Shown in pieces: positions 17,381 to 25,593 of a stretch of 64,000 bases of DNA (positions are counted from its first letter, which is position 1; each line of letters starts with the position of its first letter). The stretch is from Mycolicibacterium sp. lyk4-40-TYG-92 (lineage in GTDB: Bacteria > Actinomycetota > Actinomycetes > Mycobacteriales > Mycobacteriaceae), in the NCBI RefSeq assembly GCF_030209435.1, contig NZ_JARVRX010000010.1, forward strand, positions 372,001 through 436,000. Reading direction: 5' to 3'. The notes below the pieces were generated by a model. The model saw nothing but the letters and a program-made list of their open reading frames with translations, was not told where the DNA came from and searched no databases. Made by a program: the position numbers and the translations under genes.

Positions 17381-19618
17381 ATGGCAGCGGCCCGCCCTGC
17401 GCCGGCGTCGTCCGCAGCCGCCTGGGTCCTCGCGGTGGATTTCGGGACGACAGCGACTGCTGCGGCGGTTCGCGGACCCGACGGCACGATATCGGGTTTG
17501 GTGTTGGCAGACGGCGCGGCGACCATGCCATCGTCGGTCTTTGCCGGCCCGTCCGGGCTGCTGGTGGGTAAGCGCGCCGACAGGGCTGCGGCAGACGAGC
17601 CGGACCGTTACGAACCGACACCGAAGCGTTGTGTCGGCCGTCGGAGCGTTTTGTTGGGAGACAAGGAATTTCGGCCCGCCGATCTGATCGCAGCGGTGTA
17701 TGAGGCGATCATCGGAGAAGCGGTGCGTCAGCACAACAACACGCCACCGTCCACTCTGGTGCTCACTCACCCGGTTGCCTGGACGGACGCGCGACTTGCT
17801 GTGCTCGGCGATGCGGTGGAAATTGCTGCCCGCGGATTGGGCATCGAATTGCCCGAGCCCGTGTTCATCCCTGAACCCGTTGCCGCAGCCGCGCACTACG
17901 CACGCCCCGCTTCCGGTCATCAAGATGACGACGCCACCAGCCTCATACCCATTGGCGGTGAAGAATTCCTGGTTGTCTATGACCTGGGTGGCGGCACCTT
18001 CGATGCCACTGTGCTCCGACACGAAGGCTCGGAGTTCGAGGTGCTCGCCTCCGGAGGGATCGACCCACTCGGGGGATTCGACCTCGACAGTCGATTGCTG
18101 AACTATCTCGGCACCCGGCACTGTGAGCCTGTCGCGCCGGATCTGTGGCGGACGTATTCTGCTCCCGAACCGTTCGACCACGCAGCCGGTGCGCGGCGCC
18201 GCGCACTCGAATTCGGCGTCCGCCAACTTCGAGAAGACCTATCTGCGCAGAACCAGCAAACCATCCGCATACCCGGACTGACTGACGAGGTGCTGGTCAC
18301 TCGCAATGAGTTGGAATCGGTGATCCGTGCCGACATCGAGGCAACGATCGCGGAACTCCGCGCGACGGTCGACCGAGCCGGGCTGACGATGGATCAGGTG
18401 GCATGCGTCTACCGGATCGGTGGCGCCGCCCGCACCCCATTGGTGGGTTCGTTGCTCGACCAGTTACACCGTCCGGTTCGCGTGGTGGATCATCCCAAGA
18501 CTGTCGTCTGCCTCGGCGCCGCCGCCCCGGACTCGCGTGACCGGCCTCCGCCTTTGACCACGCTGGCGACGGTTGAGGTTGAGGTGCCGCGTGCTGCGCC
18601 ACCGCCAGAGCCGCCGCCACGCCCTGGATGGCGCCCGACTGTCCCCGATTGGGCGGTAGGTAGGAAGACATCGCAGCGGCCTGTTGCCAAAGAAGGTCCG
18701 GCTCCCGTTTATCCGGACGGCACAGTCACGCCGCCCGCGGCGCAACACACCGATCCATACCCGCGTCCTACGACGGGGCCGGTCGACATCGGCGCAACCG
18801 TTCCGGTCCAGTACGTCTCGCCGATCCAGGGTCTGGTGGGTGGGCAGCTCGTCTCGATTCCGCTGGGAGGGCCCGGGCAACAGCCGCCTCCTTCTGCTGG
18901 GAAAAGCTATCCGTCGCCCCGCATTCCCTACCTCATCGCTACGGTGCTGGCCGTGTTGGCTGTCGTGTTCGCGGTCGTCGCGGAGGATGTCTCTGCACGG
19001 GGGGTCGGCTTTCAGCCGGGCACGCTCATTGTCGCCGGCGTCGACCCGGCTACTGGTCAAACACCAGTGGTTGATCTGACTCAGCCGATCCCTATCGCGG
19101 TTTCGCATCCCGACGGTGACGCGGTCGGTATGGAACTTGATGTCCTTGGCGTGCGACTGTTGCGGCAAGTCGAGCGGCTGTCCCCGAATGGGACGGTAGC
19201 GATGCCGCCGCCGGTCCACCCCCTTGTGCTGGCCGGGAGGCTCACCGGAATCGTCACCGTCATGCGAGCAGACGTTCCGACTGCGACATATCGCTTCACC
19301 TTTCAGTCTCGACAGCCGGCATACACAACGGCTTTCGCGATCTCGACGTTGGTGCTCGGATTGTTCGCGCTGGGTTTTCTCGAGTCCGGCTTACGCGCGT
19401 TGCGACACGCCCGACGCCGCGCGGGGGCGCTCGTCACGGTGGTGGTCAGCGCCGCGTCGCTTGCCGTGGTCGGCCTTACCGCCGTGTGGATTCTGACCGG
19501 CCGCCAGCCGTCGACCGAGGCGCTACTCGGCTCGGCGGAACTGGCTGCGGCCTCCGGCGTCGCGCTGTCGATCGCCGTCGGCCGGGCTGGGCGGGCCAAA
19601 CGCGGGCGGAGGCGCTAG
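17381..19618 (+). CDS. Membrane-anchored Hsp70-like protein
   Basis: Start ATG 17381 follows a clear GAGGAG site; TTG 17363 is rejected. The 745-aa protein begins with an Hsp70/actin-type ATPase: phosphate-1 AVDFGTT (18-24), EPVAAA (165-170), phosphate-2 DLGGGTFDAT (201-210) and the adenosine motif GGAART (347-352). No DnaK substrate-binding domain follows. Instead there is a Pro-rich linker (about 385-510), one membrane helix (516-534), an outer domain of about 110 residues and three more hydrophobic segments (about 649-669, 682-705, 714-733). Such fusions occur in actinobacteria near dynamin-like and envelope genes. It may sense the envelope and transmit this to the cytoplasm; function is unknown. 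Confidence 0.83.
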   Translation: MAAARPAPASSAAAWVLAVDFGTTATAAAVRGPDGTISGLVLADGAATMPSSVFAGPSGLLVGKRADRAAADEPDRYEPTPKRCVGRRSVLLGDKEFRPADLIAAVYEAIIGEAVRQHNNTPPSTLVLTHPVAWTDARLAVLGDAVEIAARGLGIELPEPVFIPEPVAAAAHYARPASGHQDDDATSLIPIGGEEFLVVYDLGGGTFDATVLRHEGSEFEVLASGGIDPLGGFDLDSRLLNYLGTRHCEPVAPDLWRTYSAPEPFDHAAGARRRALEFGVRQLREDLSAQNQQTIRIPGLTDEVLVTRNELESVIRADIEATIAELRATVDRAGLTMDQVACVYRIGGAARTPLVGSLLDQLHRPVRVVDHPKTVVCLGAAAPDSRDRPPPLTTLATVEVEVPRAAPPPEPPPRPGWRPTVPDWAVGRKTSQRPVAKEGPAPVYPDGTVTPPAAQHTDPYPRPTTGPVDIGATVPVQYVSPIQGLVGGQLVSIPLGGPGQQPPPSAGKSYPSPRIPYLIATVLAVLAVVFAVVAEDVSARGVGFQPGTLIVAGVDPATGQTPVVDLTQPIPIAVSHPDGDAVGMELDVLGVRLLRQVERLSPNGTVAMPPPVHPLVLAGRLTGIVTVMRADVPTATYRFTFQSRQPAYTTAFAISTLVLGLFALGFLESGLRALRHARRRAGALVTVVVSAASLAVVGLTAVWILTGRQPSTEALLGSAELAAASGVALSIAVGRAGRAKRGRRR

Positions 19619-19695
19619 GTCAATTCGACACGTCGCCACGAATTTGTTGTGACGTGCCACGATGGAGACAGGGCAAACGATCGAGCGGTGTACCG

Positions 19696-20664
19696 ATGAA
19701 CGGTAGCGGCAGGGCGTCGGGGCGTGTGGTCGCGCTGATCGCGCTGCTGTTCGTCGTTTCCCTGGCGCTGCGCGGGTACCTGCCAGGTAGCGATCACCCA
19801 CACCCCGACAAGGCGGCAAGCAGCGCCGCGAGCCAGGTGGGCATCGACTCCTTACTGGTCGTCTCGGTGCTGATCGTCGCGATCGCCTTCATCGCCTCGC
19901 TCCGGCGTCCCAGGACGACCGGTGCGTCGGCGGCCTTCCAGCTGCCGGGATCGTTCGACGGCAAGCTCACGTGGAAGCCCGTCCGCCGCCTGTTGCTGAT
20001 CGGCGCCACCGCACTCTTGGTCTTGCTGGTGATCCTCCTCGTGTTGTCGCATCTGCAGCTGCTGCAGCTTCCCGTTCTGCCCTTCACGGAACCCCCGCAG
20101 AACAAGGCGCCGATCGGCGCGGTGCCATCGCCGCAGCCATTACCGGCACCGACACCGCAGCCGACGGCGCCCCGGCAACGGGACTCCAGCGTTTTCGGTT
20201 ACCTGCTCGCCGCCACCGTGGTGATGCTGCTGCTGTGGGCTGTCGGGGGTGTCATGGTCCGCAGGAGCCGGCGCGCTGCCGAACCCCAGCTGCCGGTCTC
20301 TGACGGCCCGCACGCGACAGTCGCGGAGTCCACACCGGAATCCCTCACGCGCGCGGCGGAATTCGGCCTTGCCGAGATCGGCGACCGCAGCCGCGGGCCG
20401 CGCGAGTCGATCATCGCCTGCTACGCCGCGATGGAGCGGGCCCTCGCGGACGCTCCCGGCGCCGCACCGCAGGACTCGGACACCCCGTCTGAAGTACTCG
20501 CCCGAGCCGTCGAACATCATGCGCTGCACGCGGGCAGCGCGACCGAGCTGGTCGCCTTGTTCGCCGAGGCGCGCTTCAGCCCGCACGTCATGACCGAGCG
20601 GCATCGCGAGATTGCCGCAGCCGCGCTGCTCCGGGTACTCGACGAGCTGCGGAGCCTGACATGA
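19696..20664 (+). CDS. DUF4129 membrane protein
   Basis: A 322-aa protein from ATG 19696. It has four hydrophobic segments (about 10-28, 50-68, 95-120 and 175-195) around two Pro-rich loops. The C-terminal cytoplasmic domain (about 220-320) matches DUF4129: RESIIACYAAMERALADAPG, then SEVLARAV and RFSPHVMTERHREIAAAALL. DUF4129 proteins usually occur with MoxR ATPases and DUF58 proteins, as here, and are thought to form a membrane-linked chaperone or maturation complex. The stop overlaps the next start (ATGA at 20661). The gene opens a five-gene operon reaching 23896. Confidence 0.85.
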   Translation: MNGSGRASGRVVALIALLFVVSLALRGYLPGSDHPHPDKAASSAASQVGIDSLLVVSVLIVAIAFIASLRRPRTTGASAAFQLPGSFDGKLTWKPVRRLLLIGATALLVLLVILLVLSHLQLLQLPVLPFTEPPQNKAPIGAVPSPQPLPAPTPQPTAPRQRDSSVFGYLLAATVVMLLLWAVGGVMVRRSRRAAEPQLPVSDGPHATVAESTPESLTRAAEFGLAEIGDRSRGPRESIIACYAAMERALADAPGAAPQDSDTPSEVLARAVEHHALHAGSATELVALFAEARFSPHVMTERHREIAAAALLRVLDELRSLT

Positions 20665-21143
20665 AGAGGCTTGTGGTCGTGGGGATCACGCTGGTGATCG
20701 GGGCGGAACTGCTCACCTTGCTCCTCGGCGATCGCCGAGCCGTCGGGTGGGTCTCTGCAGCGGCGGCGGCGCTCGTGCTGTGGGCTGTCCGCCGCCGACT
20801 GGCCTCCCGCGGACCGAGGTTTGTCGAACCGGCCGTGAACGACGCGGAAGAGTCGTTGCGGGACTGGATCGTTCGCACCGAGACACTGATCCAATGGTCG
20901 GAGACGACGCGCGGCGACTGGGATCACCACCTGCGGCCCACGTTGGCGCGGGAGTTCTTCATGGCCACCGGCCCGCAGCAGGCCAGGGACCCGGCCGCGA
21001 TGCGAGCCACGGGGCGGATGGTTTTCGGGGATCAGTTGTGGCAGTGGGTGGACCCGCACGATGTCCGTCGGTCCAGCCGTGGCGAGCCCGGCCCGGGCCG
21101 GGCCACGCTCGATGAAATCCTGCACCGATTGGAGCGGCTATGA
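20661..21143 (+). CDS. Small membrane protein of the MoxR/DUF58 operon
   Basis: A 160-aa protein with two close hydrophobic segments (about 3-23 and 27-44) at the N-terminus and a charged cytoplasmic tail. It starts by ATGA overlap with the DUF4129 gene, and its own stop overlaps a 12-codon ORF leading to moxR. I know no characterised family, but a protein of this size between DUF4129 and MoxR is common in actinobacteria. The tail contains LRPTLAREFFMATGPQQARD and a terminal LDEILHRLERL helix. Confidence 0.7.
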   Translation: MKRLVVVGITLVIGAELLTLLLGDRRAVGWVSAAAAALVLWAVRRRLASRGPRFVEPAVNDAEESLRDWIVRTETLIQWSETTRGDWDHHLRPTLAREFFMATGPQQARDPAAMRATGRMVFGDQLWQWVDPHDVRRSSRGEPGPGRATLDEILHRLERL

Positions 21144-21178
21144 CGACCAGCGAGACGCCGAAGCTGGCTCGCGCATGA
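21140..21178 (+). CDS. 12-codon bridging ORF before moxR
   Basis: ATG 21140 overlaps the stop of the upstream gene, and the TGA at 21176-21178 overlaps the moxR ATG at 21175. The peptide is MTTSETPKLARA. Its likely role, if any, is to carry terminating ribosomes to the moxR start, which has no good ribosome site of its own. It may also be chance. Confidence 0.2.
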   Translation: MTTSETPKLARA

Positions 21179-22143
21179 CCATGCCGGCAGAGCTGACGAC
21201 GGCCCACTCCGAGGCGGTGCTCGACGAGATCGAACGCGTGGTGGTGGGCAAACGTGCCGCGCTGACCCTCATCCTGACGGCCGTGCTGGCAGGTGGCCAC
21301 GTGCTCATCGAGGACCTCCCGGGTTTGGGAAAAACGTTGATTGCCAAGTCTTTTGCCCGGGCGCTGGGCTTGGCCTTCACCCGTGTGCAGTTCACCCCCG
21401 ACCTGCTGCCCGCCGATCTGCTCGGCTCGACCATCTACGACATGCAGTCCGGCCGGTTCGAGTTCCGGCGCGGACCGATCTTCACCAACCTGCTGCTGGG
21501 CGACGAGATCAACCGGACGCCGCCGAAGACGCAGGCCGCATTGCTAGAGGCCATGGCAGAAAGCCAGGTGAGCATCGATGGCGAAACGCACCGACTGCCA
21601 GCGCCGTTCATCGTTCTCGCCACGGACAACCCCATCGAGTACGAGGGCACCTACCCGCTGCCGGAGGCGCAGCTCGACCGGTTCGCGGTCAGAGTCGAAC
21701 TGAAGTACCTGTCAGGTGCCGACGAAACGGTGATGCTGCGTCGCCGCCTCGAACGCGGATCCGCCGAACCGACAGTGAAACAGATTGTCGATGCCCATGA
21801 TCTGCTCGCCATGCGCGAGTCGGTCGAGCAGGTGACGGTGCACGACGACGTCCTGCACTACGTGGTGTCACTGGCGGCGGCCAGTCGCAGTCACCCTCAG
21901 GTGGTCGTCGGAGCCAGCCCCCGGGCCGAGCTCGACCTCGTTCAACTGGCGCGAGCGCGTGCCCTGCTGTTCGGCCGGGACTACGTGATTCCCGAGGACG
22001 TCAAAGCGCTTGCCGTTCCGGTGATTTCGCACCGGATCAGTCTCAAGCCGGAGATGTGGGTCCGCAGTGTCCACGGCAGCGACATCGTGGCACAGCTACT
22101 GCAACGCCTGCCCGTGCCGCGGACGCGTGGTGGGCCGTCGTGA
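21175..22143 (+). CDS. moxR: MoxR-family AAA+ ATPase
   Basis: A 322-aa ATPase from ATG 21175; the frame extends up to 21061 but that part overlaps the preceding gene. Walker A is EDLPGLGKT (near residue 45), the Walker B region lies around LLLGDEINRTPPKTQAALLE, and sensor 1 is in VLATDNPIEYEGTYPLPEAQ. The C-terminal lid domain ends at about 320. MoxR ATPases act as chaperones for cofactor insertion or complex assembly together with DUF58 proteins. GTG of the DUF58 gene overlaps the stop (GTGA at 22140). Confidence 0.93.
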   Translation: MTMPAELTTAHSEAVLDEIERVVVGKRAALTLILTAVLAGGHVLIEDLPGLGKTLIAKSFARALGLAFTRVQFTPDLLPADLLGSTIYDMQSGRFEFRRGPIFTNLLLGDEINRTPPKTQAALLEAMAESQVSIDGETHRLPAPFIVLATDNPIEYEGTYPLPEAQLDRFAVRVELKYLSGADETVMLRRRLERGSAEPTVKQIVDAHDLLAMRESVEQVTVHDDVLHYVVSLAAASRSHPQVVVGASPRAELDLVQLARARALLFGRDYVIPEDVKALAVPVISHRISLKPEMWVRSVHGSDIVAQLLQRLPVPRTRGGPS

Positions 22144-23390
22144 CGACCGCGGCCGTACCCCGTGAAGTCGAATTGCATTGGCGCGCCTCGTCGCTCACGA
22201 AAGCCGTTGCCACCTGCGCCGGTGTCGCCCTCGCCGCGGCGGTGCTCGGCCGGTGGCAGCTCGTCGCCTTCGCGGCGCCACTGCTGGGTGTGCTGTGCTC
22301 GATCAGCTGGCAGCGCCCGTCCGCCAAGGCATACGTACATGGGCGGCCCGGTCTGACCCGGTGCTTCGAGACCGACGAGACGCAGCTGACGGTGTGGGTG
22401 ACGACGGACGCGCCGACCATCGCGGCCGAGGTGACGGTGTCCGTCGAATCAGGAATGGACGTCGAAGTTCTCGAGGGGAGTGCCGTGTCGCTGAAGACCG
22501 TCGCGGTGCGGGCCGAGCGCTGGGGCAGGTATCCGATCCAGGCTCGGGTCGACGCGGTGGCCGGCGGGGGACTGCTGGCCGGGACCGGCACTGTGGATGC
22601 TGCCGAAGTCTTCGTCTTTCCCGTTGCCCCACCGCAATCGACACCGATACCGCGCATCGAACTGCCCGACCGGCTCGGTACGCACCTCACCCGTCACGTC
22701 GGGCCGGGCGTCGAGTACGCGGATGTCCGTGCTTACCTTCCCGGTGACCAGCTGCGCACCATCAACTGGCCGGTGAGCGCCCGCCGGGGCCGGCTTCATG
22801 TCACCGAACGGCTGACCCACCGCGCTGCGGACGTCGTCGTGCTCATCGACACCAGCATGCAGCCCTCCGGCCCGGCCTCCGCCGCGATGGAGCGGGTCGT
22901 ACTCGGCGCCGCGCAGGTGGTGCAGAGTGCACTGCGCAACGGCGACCGCGCCGGCATCGTCGCGCTCGGTAGCGCTCGACCGCGATGGATCGGTGCGGAC
23001 ATCGGCCAGCGCCAGTTCTACCGCGTGCTCGACGCCGCGTTGTCTGTGGGCAACGAGTTCGAAATCAGCACGGGCACATTGGCGCCGCGCGCAGCCGTGC
23101 CGCCGGGCGCGATCGTGTTCGCCTTCTCGACGTTGCTCGACACCGCCTTCGCCCTGGCGCTCACCGAGCTGCGCAACCGCCGGCACACCGTCGTCGCGGT
23201 CGACGTGCTGGAAGGGCCCCCGTTCGACGCCGAGCAGGACTCGACACTGGCCCGCATGTGGGCGCTGCAGCGTCATGCGATGTACCGCGACATGGGCATC
23301 GTCGGAGTCGACGTCGTGCCGTGGCCGTCGACTGTCACCCTCGATCAGGCGCTGCGACTGATGCCGATGCGCCGACGGGTCGCGCGATGA
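22140..23390 (+). CDS. DUF58 protein
   Basis: A 416-aa protein starting at GTG 22140, overlapping the moxR stop. Two hydrophobic segments near residues 25-60 anchor it. The DUF58 signature is clear at about 200-225 (YADVRAYLPGDQLRTINWPV), followed by a VWA-like fold whose MIDAS is only partly kept (VVVLIDTSMQPSG, DTS where DxSxS is usual). DUF58 proteins partner with MoxR. The operon continues with a small membrane protein by ATGA overlap. Confidence 0.9.
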   Translation: MTTAAVPREVELHWRASSLTKAVATCAGVALAAAVLGRWQLVAFAAPLLGVLCSISWQRPSAKAYVHGRPGLTRCFETDETQLTVWVTTDAPTIAAEVTVSVESGMDVEVLEGSAVSLKTVAVRAERWGRYPIQARVDAVAGGGLLAGTGTVDAAEVFVFPVAPPQSTPIPRIELPDRLGTHLTRHVGPGVEYADVRAYLPGDQLRTINWPVSARRGRLHVTERLTHRAADVVVLIDTSMQPSGPASAAMERVVLGAAQVVQSALRNGDRAGIVALGSARPRWIGADIGQRQFYRVLDAALSVGNEFEISTGTLAPRAAVPPGAIVFAFSTLLDTAFALALTELRNRRHTVVAVDVLEGPPFDAEQDSTLARMWALQRHAMYRDMGIVGVDVVPWPSTVTLDQALRLMPMRRRVAR

Positions 23391-23896
23391 CGACCGACGT
23401 GGCAACCCGGCGGAATCAGCCTGGTGCGCTGACACTTTCGACCGGTTTCGGCGTCCTCATGGTCGCGGTCGCCGGTGTCCAGGCCCATGGCACTGCGGTA
23501 ATCGTCTCCATGGTGGCGCTGGCGGCGGTGGTTGCCGGAGTTGTGTTTCGGGCTGCGGCCACGGGGGCTGTGCTGCTGACGGTGCTGGCACTGGCGGTGT
23601 CCGACTCACCGCCTCTGGTCGCGGCACTGTCGGGACTGTCCGCGGCTGCGTACCTACTGTTGCGGCATGCGGTGGGTGCCGGTGTGGCCACCATGACCAG
23701 GCCGACATTGATTGCCATGCTTGGCTTTACGCTCGCCGGCGTGGTCGCCACCGCGGTGAAATTGGACCTACCGTGGTTGCCGCTGCTGGCGCCGCCGGCG
23801 GTGGTGATGATCTATGTGCTGGCCTTGAGTCCTCACACCGACTCGAACAGCCACGCCGCGACGAGTGGTCCCAATACCGTTGCGCCGCCGGAATGA
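23387..23896 (+). CDS. Integral membrane protein of the MoxR/DUF58 operon
   Basis: A 169-aa very hydrophobic protein (ATG 23387, overlapping the DUF58 stop) with about five or six transmembrane segments and a polar C-terminus. No catalytic motif is visible. It is the last gene of the operon; its place after DUF58 suggests a membrane partner of the MoxR complex. Confidence 0.7.
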   Translation: MTTDVATRRNQPGALTLSTGFGVLMVAVAGVQAHGTAVIVSMVALAAVVAGVVFRAAATGAVLLTVLALAVSDSPPLVAALSGLSAAAYLLLRHAVGAGVATMTRPTLIAMLGFTLAGVVATAVKLDLPWLPLLAPPAVVMIYVLALSPHTDSNSHAATSGPNTVAPPE

Positions 23897-24152
23897 GCCC
23901 ACGGGTCCCCGACGCGGCGTAGGGTGGGTGAATCGGCGGTACTTCGCATACGGCTGTTCGAAGTCGTTTCGTCGCCGAGTTGATGAGTGTGGCCGATTCG
24001 CGGTCAGGATCGGAACTTCGCGACGAGGCCTGAAGCGCTGACGTCAAGTGGCGCCGCGCCTGACTCGTCCTGAACCTGTTTGGCTGCAGGGAAATTCATT
24101 GGCGCCAGCTGGTCAACGATAAAGACATATTTCGATAGATTGGATTGCCCTC

Positions 24153-24383
24153 ATGACCGTCCACGTAACGCGGGACGGCGGTGCGATTGATGAGTTTGCC
24201 CGCTTTGCCGACCGCTACATCAAGCACACCGACGGTTCTCTGGAGATCGTTCGGTCCGGGTCTGCGCAGACCAACACGTACGAGCCGGGGATTTGGGTTG
24301 ACGTGACCGGCGACGAGAAGCAAACGCGGCGTGCGTTCTTCCGCGACTGGATTGCTCGTGTCGGCGTCGGCCACAAGCGATAG
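24153..24383 (+). CDS. Small hypothetical protein (76 aa)
   Basis: ATG 24153 opens a 76-aa protein rich in charged residues with an alpha/beta-looking pattern (SLEIVRSGSAQTNTYEPGIW near residues 29-48, then a basic end). No family is recognised and there is no signal peptide or membrane segment. It stands alone: 256 bp after the MoxR operon and convergent with the FAD monooxygenase. Normal amino-acid composition supports a real gene, but no strong ribosome site is seen. Confidence 0.5.
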   Translation: MTVHVTRDGGAIDEFARFADRYIKHTDGSLEIVRSGSAQTNTYEPGIWVDVTGDEKQTRRAFFRDWIARVGVGHKR

Positions 24384-24425
24384 GCAGGCCAGGATCTTCT
24401 CCGCGCGACTCAGCGCCCGGCGATG

Positions 24426-25580
24426 CTAGCTGCCATCGACCAGTACCTCGGTCAGTCGTAGCGCGCTGGTCGCGCGCCGGGAGGCGAGCTGTCGCGCTGA
24501 GCGCTGAATCTCCGCCGTCTGTTCCGTGCGGACGGCCTGGTAGCGCTGCAGTGCCGCGGCGACGTCACCGTCCCGAGCATCGGTCAGCTGACGCGCCAGC
24601 TCGGCACCGTCCTGGATCGCCTGATTGGCGCCCTGCCCGCCGAACGGCGTCATCGGATGCGCGGCGTCACCGAGCAGGGCGATGCGCGTGGACGTCCAGC
24701 GCTCGATGGGATCGCGGTCGTAGACCGGGTGCATGTACACCGGACCGGTTGCACCGCGGATCAGCTGACCCACCACGGGCTCGAAGTCGTCGAATTGCCG
24801 TGCCAGCGCTGTCACATCCGCACGTGCCGACCACAGATGCAGCGGCGGTTCATCGATGCCGAGGGTGGCGTCGACCGCTACCTGCCGGCCTCCGCGCACC
24901 GGCATCGCGATGACGTGTTTGGCGTAATCGGCCGAATGCCACGAACGCAGACGGTCGTTGGGGCGGTTCCCGATGCGGTCGACGGGGCTGACCGCGCGGA
25001 AGATCACCGAACCGCAGTAGTGGATTTCGTCATCGCTGAAAAGCCCGCGCACGGTGGAGCGCAGTCCGTCGGCGCCGACGACCAGCGGAGCGTTCAGCAC
25101 GGTTCCGTCGGCGAAGGTGAGCGCGACGTGATCGTCGTGCTCGACGAGCCCGGTCAGCAAGTGGCGCAGGCGAACTCGGTCCCGGCCGATGTGAGCCACC
25201 ATCAGTGCATGCAAATCGGCCCGGTGCACGGTGCGCGGTGACAACTGGGCATCGGCGTATCCGAACCGGCCGTGTTCGGAGCCGATTTCCGGGAGTGCTG
25301 CGTAGTCGGTGACGGACTCGACCTGACCGGATTGGTCGTGCGTCTCGAAATAGCGCGTCGCCGTGGAGATCTGGTTGAACTGCTCGAGCATGCCCCACTT
25401 GCCGAACAGCCGCAGCGTCGGTGGCGAGATGCCGAGCGGGCCGCCGACTTCGCCGAGCTCACGGGTCTTGTCCACCAGGATGGGGTGGTGGCCGCCCAGT
25501 CGCAAGGCAATCGCTGCGGCGAGGCCGCCGAGGCCGGCGCCGACGATGACGACCGGTGCGGTGGTGGTGTGGTCTGACAC
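24426..25580 (-). CDS. FAD-dependent aromatic monooxygenase (PHBH type)
   Basis: A 384-aa protein starting at GTG 25580, with AGAAAGG upstream. The nucleotide fold GAGLGGLAAAIAL is at residues about 13-25, the middle motif is VGADGLRSTVR and the FAD-ribityl motif is GDAAHPMTPFGGQGANQ (about 300). This is a single-component group A flavoprotein hydroxylase using NAD(P)H and O2, typically on phenolic or related substrates. It starts 13 bp after a solute-binding-like gene in an operon with an MFS transporter, suggesting a hydroxylation and transport function for a small molecule. Confidence 0.88.
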   Translation of the reverse strand: MSDHTTTAPVVIVGAGLGGLAAAIALRLGGHHPILVDKTRELGEVGGPLGISPPTLRLFGKWGMLEQFNQISTATRYFETHDQSGQVESVTDYAALPEIGSEHGRFGYADAQLSPRTVHRADLHALMVAHIGRDRVRLRHLLTGLVEHDDHVALTFADGTVLNAPLVVGADGLRSTVRGLFSDDEIHYCGSVIFRAVSPVDRIGNRPNDRLRSWHSADYAKHVIAMPVRGGRQVAVDATLGIDEPPLHLWSARADVTALARQFDDFEPVVGQLIRGATGPVYMHPVYDRDPIERWTSTRIALLGDAAHPMTPFGGQGANQAIQDGAELARQLTDARDGDVAAALQRYQAVRTEQTAEIQRSARQLASRRATSALRLTEVLVDGS

Positions 25581-25593
25581 GGTGCGTGCCTTT

